From: Mastigias papua | Lineage: Eukaryota; Cnidaria; Scyphozoa; Rhizostomeae; Mastigiidae | Length of the DNA stretch: 64,000 bases | Reading direction: 5' to 3' | Assembly (NCBI GenBank): GCA_964019165.1 | Contig: OZ025277.1 | Span: 14,881,681 to 14,945,680 of the forward strand | Shown here: in pieces, positions 52,801-64,000 of the stretch | How the letters are laid out: each line of letters starts with the position of its first letter | How positions within the stretch are numbered: position 1 is the first letter of the stretch | The notes under the pieces: generated by a model | What the model saw: only the letters and a program-made list of their open reading frames with translations | Told to the model about the DNA's origin: nothing | The model's database searches: none | Translations under genes and position numbers: made by a program

Positions 52801-55800
52801 ATTTAGTAGTAAATTTTTATGTAGGAATTGTTCAATTTTTATCCATGAAAAACGCTATTAACAGCTTGAAAAACCTGGGGATCTTTTCAGATGACGAATG
52901 AGGAGCAAATAACAAGATGCAAAAATCAGTGGGTTTATATTTCTGCTCTTAGCAAATATTAGGAATTATCTCATTGTCTTGCAATAGGTGCTGGTAACTG
53001 CCTGGAAGGTGAAGAGCCACTCCTTTTTAAACTTCGTCAAATTTGTCACAATATAATTTCAGCAACGACGGTGATAGCTTTTCTTCGGAAGGATGAACTA
53101 CTATTTCTCTTCTATGTCTAAAGCAGCACTGTTAAAAGTCACTTTCTTGGCTTTCCTGCAACCTAGCAACCTAAACCAGCTGGTTATATCACAATATCGC
53201 TTGTTTGTCCTTCCTTCGATGCATTATCTTGTAAAACGAATCTGATAATACAACAATATCTTCAGTTACTTTATAATCCAAAATTCAGCAACAAAGCACT
53301 TAGCACTTTTGGCCATACTTTTTCAAACGCAAAGCAGCCAGCATATATGGTAGATTACAAGGGTCCGAATACCTTTTTAGCTCTGCTGTTGTGGGTAACT
53401 CCTGTAGCACTGCAAGGAAAATGATAATACTTCCATGACCTTCCCAAATACTTCATATCTGCTAGTTAAAGAGAGTAAGGCTTGGTGCATAAAGCTATTG
53501 CCGTGTAAAACGTACGTGTTTTAGTCTCCAATTTTCGAACGCTTTCGAGCAATTGCACGAGCTTCGAGGAATTTCGTGTTGAATGAGAATCGCCATGGAT
53601 CAGACCCAGCATTGAATGATTAGGCGGCAACTAGACTTCGTTGTTGAAAGACAACAGGAGAAGTAGAAGCTTTTACACTGTGCATGTACTGTTGCTCAAA
53701 ATCAACAAATTCATCAATACTTATTGTATGAGCTCCGTAAAACATTGAGAGTGGCTTCATAGTTTTAAGATGTTTATGTAACACACAAAAGCCTGCAATA
53801 TGTTTTAGCATCTTATTTAGATTTCAACTGTTGCAAATAACAGTGAAAGAAAGAAGGAATTAAATATTCATAGCCGAAAAGTTCTCTAAACAATTTAACT
53901 CTGCTTTAATTTTCATTAGATTTTACATAGAAAATACATGCTTTATAAGTTATGCATATATTATAAAGCTTTGAATTTTCAAAAAGTTAGAAAACCTTAC
54001 TGATCTTATGTTGAAGATCACTGTTGATGCTTGGAAATAAAAAATTAATTAAAATCATAAAAATGAATAATATCAAAAACCACAAGATTATTGCAAGTGA
54101 GACTATCATAATAGCTTTTCTTGCATTCAATCATAGTGGTTGATATTTTCTGGCCTACCTGCTGTTCATTAAACTCTTGACAATTATGCATGAATGATTG
54201 AATGATTGAATGAATACATAAATCACTCAATTGATCAGAAAGTGAATCAATTCGAGCACCAGTACGTTATTCAAAAAAACGATAGCTACCATTCAGGGTA
54301 ATTTCATAGAAAGATTCATTCTGCATATGAGAGAAAGTTTAATAAACACCGTTATCCAAACATTTGTGCCACTTCCCTCTGAAAATCAGAATTATTTGTG
54401 TTAAAAATTTGCTACGCATTTGGAGAAGCACGAATCACTGCTAATACTCTTTCAAAGAAGACCTCTCTTCGCTTGACATCCGAACTTTGTTCCTTCTCAT
54501 ATTAATCGATAATCTTTAATCAAAAGCGATCAATTCAACATTTGTAAACTCAGCATGGAAGTGCCTTCTTCATTTACTTTCGATGTAGAAGAGAGCAGCC
54601 TCAGAATGACTTTTAATATCAGGACAGTAGCAAATGACAGAGACATTCTCCTCCTAGTTCTAAGTTTACGTCTACCAAATTTGCGTCAATATTTCACTTA
54701 TTTTGTCTAATTACTGGAATGTCAAACTATCAATAAAAGCAATGAAGTGCTTCTGTTTTTTTACTATCCTAATTATAAAGTTTTTCCATTGCTAAATAAG
54801 GTGAAGTGATCTGCGTTTGCAATATTCTTTATCTTTACGCTAACTCATAGATGAATTACTACTGTTATGAGATCTTTTAATTCTAATGAAGAACAACCAC
54901 TATCTATAACACGCAGTGCTCTGTCTTTGTAAACATTCTAGTAAATGTTGCTGATAACTACCGTTGGTAGACATGCAAAAACTGCTTCTTGACAAGCGCA
55001 GCTGGGATGTTTCTCAACAATTATCAAATATAAAATCCCAGGACTGTGAATTGTTACTCTACCTACCTGCAAAAATAAAACTAAAGAATTGGAATATTGA
55101 TTTGATTTGGCTACGTTTCAATATAATCATCCTGTAGACAGCTGAGGGTCTGGAGAGGCTCAGGGTCACCGCACCCAGATCAGACATCCACGCCCCACCA
55201 CAATTGTTGGATGTCTTTGTTCTCCTTGGTTTGTTTAGCTTTCACAAGTATTTCCATGGGCTAAGCGCATTCGCAACTTGCGAATTGAATTCGACATGAA
55301 TAATTAAACCTCCAAAAAAAGAAACAACTCATTGAATTGGCCAAAACTGCTTAATCTCTTTTGCTCCACAAAAAGAGTGATCATTTCAGTATTGCTCTGC
55401 GATTACCTGCGTTTTTCCGCGGAAGCTCTATGTATACAATAGCCATTCTACTGTGAAAAGAGAGGTAATTATATAAGCTCCTGTGCAGGAGGCCAATACG
55501 CTCTCAAAAGTAATATTCATTACAAACATTGCAACTGTTGTATTGTGAAAAGGAAATCTTGCCCATTATGAAAGGTGAGTTGAATTCTGAAGTTGTTCTC
55601 CCGATTGTAAACAACTGCAATGTCCTTGTTAGCTATAATTTGCACATCTGACTCTAGATGTCAGTGTTTTTCCAAAGTCGAATGAACATTTACGGGAGTA
55701 AAGAGTTACAGAATATTTACGTGTGAGACCAACCCGTCCATCTATTTGATCTATTTCAAAAAATGAATTTAAAGATGTTACACAATTTTGAACGGGACTC

Positions 55801-57959
55801 TTATCCAACGTTATTTAAGCGTTCAAATCGTATTGTTTTGAACACTACTTCGACAGATAAACTAACGTATCGAAACAACCATCTAGACAGATTATTCGTA
55901 CGAACTATGTTGTTGTTTAGTAAAAACACATATTAAAATATGCTTTCACTTGTTTGCTGTTAATAATTCTTTTCAAGTGACTAACGGAGTTTGTATATTC
56001 ATTTTTGAAAATAATTATCCAGACGAAGGATTTTATACTTTATTTGAGTTAGCCAGACTAAAGAAGATCTATTATAAAATATCTAGTTTCCAGTGATTGC
56101 GCAAGATACTGCGGCACAGTTTAAGATTAGCTGTGCTTGTGAATTACACTTGAACCACAAACTTACTAAATCATATATATAATGTTGATTCTAAAAGTCC
56201 CACATTTAACATATGAAACAATTGACCTCATTTAATAAATGCACCTTGATTTTTGCCTTCAAAGCTAACGCATCGGTCCTGAGGATACATTGGCCTCGAG
56301 ATCTGCAGTCGAAATGTGCAACTTCTCTGTTGATAATGTGTAACGATGGAGCATTTAAGAGATCTTTAATGGGTTGCATCTCCCATCAATATTGTGCTTC
56401 TGTTTATGTCTCGTATTTAATTAGTTCAGTACCTCATGATAATCTTCGATCTAGGAAATGTCTTATATAGCTGTTAATAATTTCTTTTCAAGGGACTAAA
56501 GTAGTAATTTTTATTTTCAACAGTCCACATACCTGAATAATTCATACAAGGTAGAAGTTTATGCTGCTAATACATCGGGCTATTTGAACTGACCAATAAA
56601 ACTGCAGATTTGGTTTTTAAGCCAATCATCTTAGTTGCAGACCTGATGATTATATTTTTAAAGTGTGGGTTAACGAATTGCATATGCAGCAAAAAAAATG
56701 GGAATTTTCATAGATTACTCTAAGATAAGTTGAAAATTCGAAGTTTCGGTACTAAATTATCAAGGAACTCGAATTCTCTCAGAGGTTTCCGTATCGAACA
56801 CGGCAATGAATCTATGACTGTTTTAAGACAAGAAGTTAATGATTTCCTGATAATTTCATGTTTCATTTATATGTTTGCAAAATCATTTATTCCTTGTGCA
56901 ACAAATTCTTTTAGTTGAAAGGGATATTCTGTAACACATGCCATGACGTAATGAAACCTTGGTAAATAACGTACGGCGAAGGAGCATAGCATAATTTAGC
57001 ATAACCTAGCATAACGCAACATAACATAACATGAAAGAACCTAACTTAACGCAACATAACATTTTTCAAATCACCTTTTGCATTTTTCATAGTGCCTGCA
57101 ATTCAAGATCAATTTTAGGAACTCATTTTGGTGCTACAAAAGCACTAACAAATGATATAATGAATGATAGTCGATCATCGATCTAACAGATTGTCTGTAG
57201 GGGCATTCCAAATTCAAATTCATGCAAGAAGCACAGGATTATTTTGTTTACATAATCTGTTACAGACTTCAGATGCTTTTGAAAATACATGGGTTTGTGT
57301 GCATTGAAGTATGCATGCAATTGAGTAGCAAACTTGCCAACACACTTTATGTTCCCTCATTTAGCAAGAAGGAATGATGAATTTCAACTGGTTTTGTCGC
57401 CTAGGTAGAATCACCAATTGAATTCGATTTAGAAGTATTCTCTGTCATACCCAGTTGTTATGATAAAAAAATAGTTCACCTATGTGGATGCATTGAATAA
57501 TTCATGAATCCTCCATGACCTAGACTACAATTCGATCAGTTCAAGTTGACCTCAATATTCGATAACTTTCAACCAGGGTCGCAAATATATATATATAGCA
57601 AGAGTCATTCGTTTCCAACATTAGATGAATGTCAAATTGTTTTATAACAGTAAATTATAGCTAATGCTACCGGAACATCTGCCAGCGAGGAAATGTTAAT
57701 GACATGTCGTCGTTGAAAGGGTACTCCGAGCTAACTTATAAATGATGATGTCTACGCTTTATCAGCCTTTACTCAAAGGACTGATTTATCAATGTCATGG
57801 TCTAGCAGGAGCCAAAACTTATTCACATATACTACAGTATGCATCTTATTTCAATACAAGTTTGCTTGTGGGTGCTGGTGGGTGCCTGGAATGTAGATGG
57901 ACCTTCCCCTGTCCTTTCGTGCTTTTCCGCGTGTTTTTTCCGTAATGTATAAAAGAAAA
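46896..57959. other. Gene-poor region without recognised features
   Basis: AT-rich sequence with many stops. Scattered frames of 60-134 codons have no motif I recognise; examples with somewhat protein-like composition are 50251-50655 minus and 49021-49209 plus / 48889-49158 minus. Small repeats only: GAATGATT copies at about 54192-54222 and CATAAC copies at 56987-57063. Introns or single exons of a gene whose body lies elsewhere cannot be excluded. Confidence 0.45.
56987..57063. repeat. Degenerate CATAAC repeat
   Basis: About nine imperfect copies of (AG)CATAACN and ACATAAC over 77 bp, with interruptions. A simple-sequence tract without evident function. Confidence 0.8.
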
Positions 57960-58334
57960 TACACGTTTTTTTCATAAGAAAAAATTTTATAACAAAATGA
58001 AGCTCAAAAGGCCGAAATGTTAAGAAAAATATCAAGAAAAGTCTTAAATGGCCAAAAGTAATCTAATTTCCAAAATTCACCATTTCTACGTGCCAGAAAT
58101 CGATATTACCTCATTCATTGCAACCTTCTTTACAAAGATCGAAACTTTTCTTTGATAATCTTGGATAAAGAAGATCAATTTCTTTTTTACAACAAATAAT
58201 GGTAACTTCTGTTAGCTAGTTTACTCCAGTAAAAGTTAAGAAATTGTTAAATAAAAAACCTGGTCTCAACTGCGGGAAATGTTAAGGAAATTGAGGCTTA
58301 GGCGAAAAAAGGGTTTTCTTATAAAAAAAACGTA
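57960..58334 (+). mobile_element. MITE copy 1 of an inverted pair (TIR TACACGTTTTTTTCATAAG)
   Basis: The ends are TACACGTTTTTTTCATAAGA (left) and, on the minus strand, TACGTTTTTTTTATAAGAAA (right). TA at each end may be the target duplication. The inside is non-coding. A second copy lies reversed at 59053-59412 and matches along its whole length, for example CTTTGATAATCTTGG, CAGAAATCGATATTA and AATTGAGGCT. Confidence 0.75.
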
Positions 58335-59052
58335 TTTGATGTCCTTTATAGACTTGAAAATACGATTTGACAAAAGTAGCCAAATTGGTGCTCTTATTAG
58401 CATAACCAAATTGACTCTCTAATTGGGGCGGGCCAGCTTGGTGAAAGTTAGCTTCAGATTGTTACGAGCTTCTTTGTACACACTGCCTAAAACAGCTTAC
58501 TCCAACAGGAATATGGAAAACAAAGAGTAAGTATTTTTTCAAGCGTAACAAGCTACGTAGTGGAGCTGTGCTCGTATCAAATAAAAAGACACCATGCCTC
58601 CTGATTCCCCACCCGCCCGCGATGAGATGGACATGGAAAGTCGATAAGGTTCTCCTTCAGCTAAGCGATAATAGACCAACAGTTGGTGATTCTGTAACAG
58701 CTATTGGTCAAATGAATGCAGAGCGCATCAGCTCAACTGAATATTAAATCGCAAACGTTGTAGAGGATTATTTTAAGCGTTTTAAAAACACTTCTAAAGA
58801 GAAATACAACCTCTCAATTGACTGAGATAGATCTATTCTGCTTGTTGCTAAATCTAACACAAGGCGCAGCAGCTATGATAATCTAGAGTAATACAGAGAC
58901 TATTATTTCACTAATTCAACCTAAAGCAATTGTCTTATTTAATCTTGTAGTTTAATCAACAAACTTTCATTTGAAGGATAACACTGGTCTGCTTTCAGAC
59001 AAATTTCTTTGATGTGTTAAGACAGGGCACTCCGGCCGTTCGATATTCAAAA
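58335..59052. other. Spacer between the inverted MITEs
   Basis: About 718 bp of non-coding sequence without an open frame of note or a repeat I recognise. Confidence 0.5.
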
Positions 59053-59412
59053 TACACGTTTCTGCTTTTATAAGAAAGCCACTTTGTCGCTTGAGCCTCA
59101 ATTTTCGTAACTTTTCCGAAATTGAAGCTGAGATTTTCTTAACAATTGTTAACTTTACTGGTGTAAGCTGGCTAAAAGAGGTTGCCATTATCTGTTATAA
59201 AGTCTGATCTTTGTTAACCAAGATTATCAAAGACAAGTTTCGACCTTTGTAAAGGAAGTTGCAAAGAATGAGCTAATATCGATTTCTGACAAGTAAAACA
59301 AATGAAATTTGGGAATTGAACTTTGTGATTTTCTTATCGTTTTCTTAAAACTTTAGCCTTTTGAGACTCATTTTCTTACAAAATTGTTTCTTATAAAAGA
59401 GCTTGTTGCATG
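59053..59412 (-). mobile_element. MITE copy 2, opposite orientation
   Basis: On the minus strand it follows copy 1 end to end: CTCAAAAGGC, GTCAGAAATCGATATTAGCT, CTTTGATAATCTTGGTTAAC, GCTTACACCAGTAAAGTTAA, AAAATTGAGGCTCAAGCG, then TTTCTTATAAAAGCAGAAAC at the end. I judge identity at roughly 70-75% by eye. Boundaries are accurate to about 10 bp. Confidence 0.75.
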
Positions 59413-62056
59413 CACACAAGATATTTTTATTAATCACAAAATAGCATTTTTTCATTGTAATATAATCTATCCCTTATATCTATGAGATCAATTCAAATAT
59501 CTCATTTCCTTTATTTGCACCATAAACTTAGATAACCATAAATCTTCTTTTCAATATTTGCAAAGTTGGCTTTAAAAATTATGACCTGATTTATCCATCA
59601 TTTTTGACTGAATCCCATTACAAGAATGCGATTTTTTCGACCAATCCCATACTCCTTTGTGTGCAACCACGGTATAATTCTGCAAAATGCAAAGAAGAGA
59701 TGCTTCCACGAATAATTTTCAAAAAGTTTTAAGACTTGATTGTTGGAAATTTAAGATGAATTGACGAGAAGTTCAAAAGATCTTGAAATTTTTCATGCAA
59801 TACTTTCATCATTACTTTAACTATAGCTCAAAACTTTGAAATGAAACGGACAGCGATTGTTTTTGTTTTGGTCAACGAACAGCACAGGCCAAGTGAGAAC
59901 TATGCATAGATTGATATATGGAGTGATAATATGGTAAGCAGAGTCGGCAGAAATATATCCAGGCCACATCACTTCCGTGTGAAAGCAGATCAAAATCAAA
60001 GCTTTTGATACGAGTCAGATTTCTATAATCTATCTAGTGAGCATTCTTCATTACTAATCAATGCATCAAATTGATGACAAGCTCGTAGCGAGCGTGATTT
60101 TGTTAGAAGGTGGTGGGGGGGGGGGGGCACAGTCTATGTAGGCAGCCTCGAACCTCTAGTCGTGTCCAAAATGTATTGAATTGCATGATTTGTGTTGGAT
60201 GCTGGCAAATGATGCGAGACGATGCATAGAAACGTTCCAAAGAGCTCTATTTCTGCACGGGGCACGTAGTCACCTTTTGACACTCCAGCTTGCCCCCCCA
60301 AGGCCTTCCCCCGCCTACGGGAATGATTACTGATCTACTGAAGCTGTATGAATTGCCCAATGAAAAGGAGCCCCCCCCCCCAGTCAGAATAGATCAACCC
60401 TTTATGGTGAACTAGAAGTAGGCCATTATGAATCGATGTTTCAACTTAGTGAATTAATATAATACCAAAAGCCTTTGATTTGTAAAGAAAATACTTGTAG
60501 GTTATTCTTCTCCTGACACATAAATCAAACTTAAAGCAATATCTAATCTGGAAAAGACGATTTTCAACAACGCTTCAGAAGCAAGTTCATTAGGGCAACA
60601 ATGAAGATTTCTAAGTAAGCACAACTGTATTTCTTATGACCAACTTTGTCGGAAGGCAAAGAGGATAAAGATGGATGAGATGGCAGCGGGAGTTATTCAG
60701 CAGCCATGAGCTTACAATGGCAAATTTTAAAAAAGCACCTTGTGCTTTAAGAATATAAAGTTATTAGGAAGTTTATCACTTGCTTTGTTTTTCGATCTCA
60801 ATTACATATAGAAATATGGAAGGCTAAGTAGATGCAAGACAAAATAATCAAGTTCATAGCATCAAAATATTAATTGATATCGATCAGCATTTTTAAATAA
60901 AATTAGAGGATATTCAGCCAACAGCACATGAGGAATTCATAAACCCAACGTAACTATGTAACAACAGCATGGTAACAACACTAACGTAACCCCACTATTA
61001 AAATGGGGTAAATGGCGAAACCCTACTTAACATTAAACATATTTTCAATAATATCTTATCAACATTCTATTCTTTATTGCTATGTTGATCCTCTGTCAGG
61101 GTTATATCGACCTTAGGATGAAGTAAGGTGGTACTTTAAAAACCATGATTCGATCCAATCAAAAAGGTATGGAGATATTTTCAAAAAATCTCTAGCAAGT
61201 GAATATGAAGCAGTAAACACTTTTCAACAGGAAGCAGACCTAATCCAAAAATGGGGTGCTGTTTGTCTTAAATGATAGGTCTTTTGCGAGTCGTGAATCT
61301 TGTAAAATAATTAAGAACCGTTGGATAACATCTTCAGGATAAATTTACCTTTGTCAAATCTATGATTGGATGTTAATGGGGCAATTATTCTCTTGAATCT
61401 ATTGAAAAACCGTCATCTTAAAGTGCTTGCATATGGAAAGTCTTCAGTGGTGTTAGATCCATTAAATTTGCTCAAATTTTAATGCATAAATTTGGAAAAG
61501 TTGATACACGTTGATAATGAAGCTAATATTAATCAAAAAACTCAACTTTTTTATTCATGAAAGCATTTTGATGCATCTTATATTATTCTATCAATCGCTT
61601 CTCGTCTTGCTTGACAAAGTGCTATTCCTACCAGTTGCTTTATAACTATTTTGATTGTATTTAGGCTAGAGTTAAGAATCAGAATACGTCAGCAACACCC
61701 TTTTGTGCTTCTGTAAAGCAACATCTCCAGTTAAAATCCATGCAAGAAAGATTATCAACTAATAAGTTTACGTGCTAAGGTTAATCATTCTTTGTATGGC
61801 ATAAACACCATGTTTATACATAAATTATGTAGTCAGGTATATTTGAACTGCCTTGCGTTGTTGCTCATAAATTTAAGCTCTTTGAGATCAACGGACAAAA
61901 GTTACGCAGTGCGAGTGTCCATTGGGGTACATAGCATTTGAGAAAAACGTCAAGTGTTAATCTTTTTCTTGGCCTCTGGTTATCATGCTAAAAAATCACC
62001 TCATAGAAAAGGCCTGCAAAATTTGATGATGAACTTTCAAATCCATACAACTTAAG
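59413..62056. other. Non-coding region
   Basis: AT-rich sequence with G/C homopolymer runs (60113-60127 and 60369-60380). I found no gene, tRNA or transposon end that I can support. Confidence 0.45.
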
Positions 62057-62493
62057 CTACAGCCCAACGACTAGATTTTTCTCTCCACTTTGCTATACAT
62101 ATGTAATGAAAAATTCTGATGATGTATAGTGCTGTGGCCAAACGGCTATTCATATCACTATAAAACGTACTTGAATTTTTAACTTGGAACTGCGATTTCA
62201 CAAAAATCTCAACATTCAACAAGAGTATAGAGTATTACAGTAGAATATTGAGTATAAGCAACTTTAGAAAAGCGATGAGGTACGCATGCGTAGACAAGAG
62301 TTGGGAAGCCGGCTAAACAGCAATAAAACGCTATACAACTTCAAAATCCACTGGATTTTTTAACAAGATCAAAAACAATATAAGCGGAACATGTATGCTA
62401 TACAGCTTTATGCAAGGTGGCAAAATGACTAGATTTTTACTAGATCTTTGTATAGGGAAGAGTAGAGAGAAACATCTAGTCGTTTGGCCATAG
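62057..62493. mobile_element. TIR element (CTAYRGCCNAACGACTAGAT ends), about 437 bp
   Basis: The left end CTACAGCCCAACGACTAGAT then TTTTCTCTCCAC is mirrored at the right end, on the minus strand CTATGGCCAAACGACTAGAT then GTTTCTCTCTAC. A further internal copy of CTGTGGCCAAACGGCTA lies at about 62132-62148, and another ACTAGATTTTTAC near 62430. No coding frame and no clear target duplication were seen. Confidence 0.65.
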
Positions 62494-64000
62494 CTTTACA
62501 ATGCGAGTTTTTGTTGCACTAGCCCATGCCTTTGTAACATTGAAGCTTGAGCTCACGAAGATCTAACCGACATTTCTACAGTTCCAAAAAGACATTTAAG
62601 CTGGCTTTAAATGACTTTTACGGCTAATTAACTGTGCAGAAAGATCACGTGCAATATCTTAGGCCATTAATCTTTGCTAATGGCCCGGAGCTGAAAATAC
62701 AGTCGCCATGATTGGCCAGAATCATTTGAATGTCAAGCAAATGCCAGGGCTCCCATGAAGATTATAACCATCTTATTGGCTTATCCGTCTTTTATGACCA
62801 AATGCGTGAATTCGTAGATATTTAATGATTCGTGATAAATCGTCTACGTCGTACACTATAATTAAAAAGCATCGCTCACCAGAGAAAGGTACATTTTGTT
62901 GGCAACCATGCAGAAACGTAGCGAGATTTGGATGGAAGAAGAAATCAGTTGTGATGCAAAAGTATGGCATGCTTTTCTCATTGCACTTAAATGAATATTT
63001 GATTTATGAATGGGTCAATGTAAAATAGCTTATTGGTAACACACTTATAACCAACACTCTTTTACTTTTAGTGCTTTTTATGAATATTAGGTTCACATCG
63101 TACTGGAACCAAATCTCACTCCCTCCATTAAGCTTCTCTTTGTTTTGAATGTATGAATCTACACCTTAAAATGCGACAAAAAAGCAGTTTAGTAAAGAAA
63201 GAGTTGGAAGAATTTTAAGCTCCTTCATACAGAGGTCTCATTTTATTCATTCAACCGAATGAGATTTAAGCTACATTTTCGTGCATGATAGCATTCCTTG
63301 TGGATGGCAATCATAAAGCGTTTTATCTGCAAAGCAATTCAGTGTACAACCGGGGCCCAGCTGCCGGGATAAAAAGACTGGTGATAAAAAACCAGAATGT
63401 CAATAAAGTGGTAAAGAGAAAAATCATGACACATCCACTTTGGAATCTGTAATGGTTGGCTATAGCTTCTGAAGGAGCAGTGTGAACTGCCTTAAAAAAG
63501 CAAGCTCCATTAAGATGAGATAGGTACTGATGAAAGTATAAGCAAATGCACGTTAAATATGTTTCCCTTAAATCAGTGTGCTTTAGGTCTGAATCTACCT
63601 TAGCCATGCAATAGAAAGTAATGGACTCCACGTCAACTTTTCAACCCCGAAATGGCAAAGTTTTCTCCAATAGTCAAACCACTCCACTAAAAACTACAAG
63701 CAAAGACTTGCTTTGCATTGATCTTCAGTCCCAGAGACGATGCTAGAACATTTTCGTGGGGGGGGGGGGGAGAGTGTGAGGTCTCAAGTTGCTGAGTTTG
63801 ACTTTTTAAATGGCTATTGTCTAGTAAAGAGTGGCCATCTATAACATATTACTCTCTGTGCAGCAGAGCTCCGATTGCAGCCCAAGATTGAAGTAATCTG
63901 ATCGCATTTAAAGCATTATGAATTGAAAACTTCAAGTAAGTAGGGATCTGGAGGAGGCTCAACAGGCGAAAGTTCTAGAATCCATGCTTCCAGAGCCACC
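62494..64000. other. Non-coding region to the window end
   Basis: AT-rich sequence with a G run at 63757-63770. The frame 62825-63028 (plus) is moderately protein-like but has no recognised motif. Nothing else can be supported. Confidence 0.4.

Noticed and set aside
55185..55220. Hairpin AGACATCCA...TGGATGTCT
   Set aside because: A 9-bp stem with a 17-nt loop is expected by chance over this length, and no context suggests a function.
60130..60170. tRNA B-box-like GGTTCGAGGC on the minus strand
   Set aside because: No A box at the right distance and no cloverleaf could be drawn; a G-rich run lies where the acceptor stem should be.

Overview
The window is animal nuclear DNA: AT-rich (roughly 35% GC by eye), with spliced genes, GT-AG introns of a few hundred bases, microsatellites and many short non-autonomous transposons. 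The two recognisable genes are a KIF26/VAB-8-type kinesin and a SETD2-type histone methyltransferase. An invertebrate fits best. A degraded LINE reverse-transcriptase tail resembles ones I associate with cnidarians, but that placement is only a guess.

Layout. (1) 1-6062, plus strand: the 3' part of a KIF26-family gene, from the end of the motor domain to the stop codon; the 5' part lies outside the window. (2) 6063-7290: 3' flank. (3) about 7291-22150: one uninterrupted satellite of about 126 units of 118 bp, containing several nested higher-order repeats; the many overlapping open frames in it are artefacts of the period. (4) 22151-23772: 3' flank of the next gene. (5) 23773-41318, minus strand: a complete SETD2 orthologue. 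I reconstructed 24 coding exons by hand; they sum to 4737 nt (1578 codons plus stop), and phase is kept across every junction. Its introns carry at least three TIR elements, a long (TA)n tract and a (TAAC)n tract. (6) 41319-64000: mostly non-genic. It holds a LINE 3' fragment, a 1.2-kb element with terminal inverted repeats and a near-perfect 8-bp target duplication, one intact small ORF (46288-46638) that may be a ciliary/sperm microtubule inner protein, an inverted pair of about 375-bp MITEs, and another TIR element near 62.3 kb.

The two genes converge on the satellite, so the array sits between two 3' ends rather than in a promoter. They have no known shared pathway: KIF26 proteins act in cytoskeleton and signalling, SETD2 in H3K36 trimethylation coupled to RNA polymerase II. 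The most unusual structures are the satellite with multi-scale tandem duplications and conserved palindromes, a 30-bp in-frame minisatellite that multiplies a splice donor in SETD2, and the inverted MITE pair that could fold into a long hairpin. I see no CRISPR, operon, rRNA or convincing tRNA gene. All exon calls were read by eye, without alignment software or transcript evidence.
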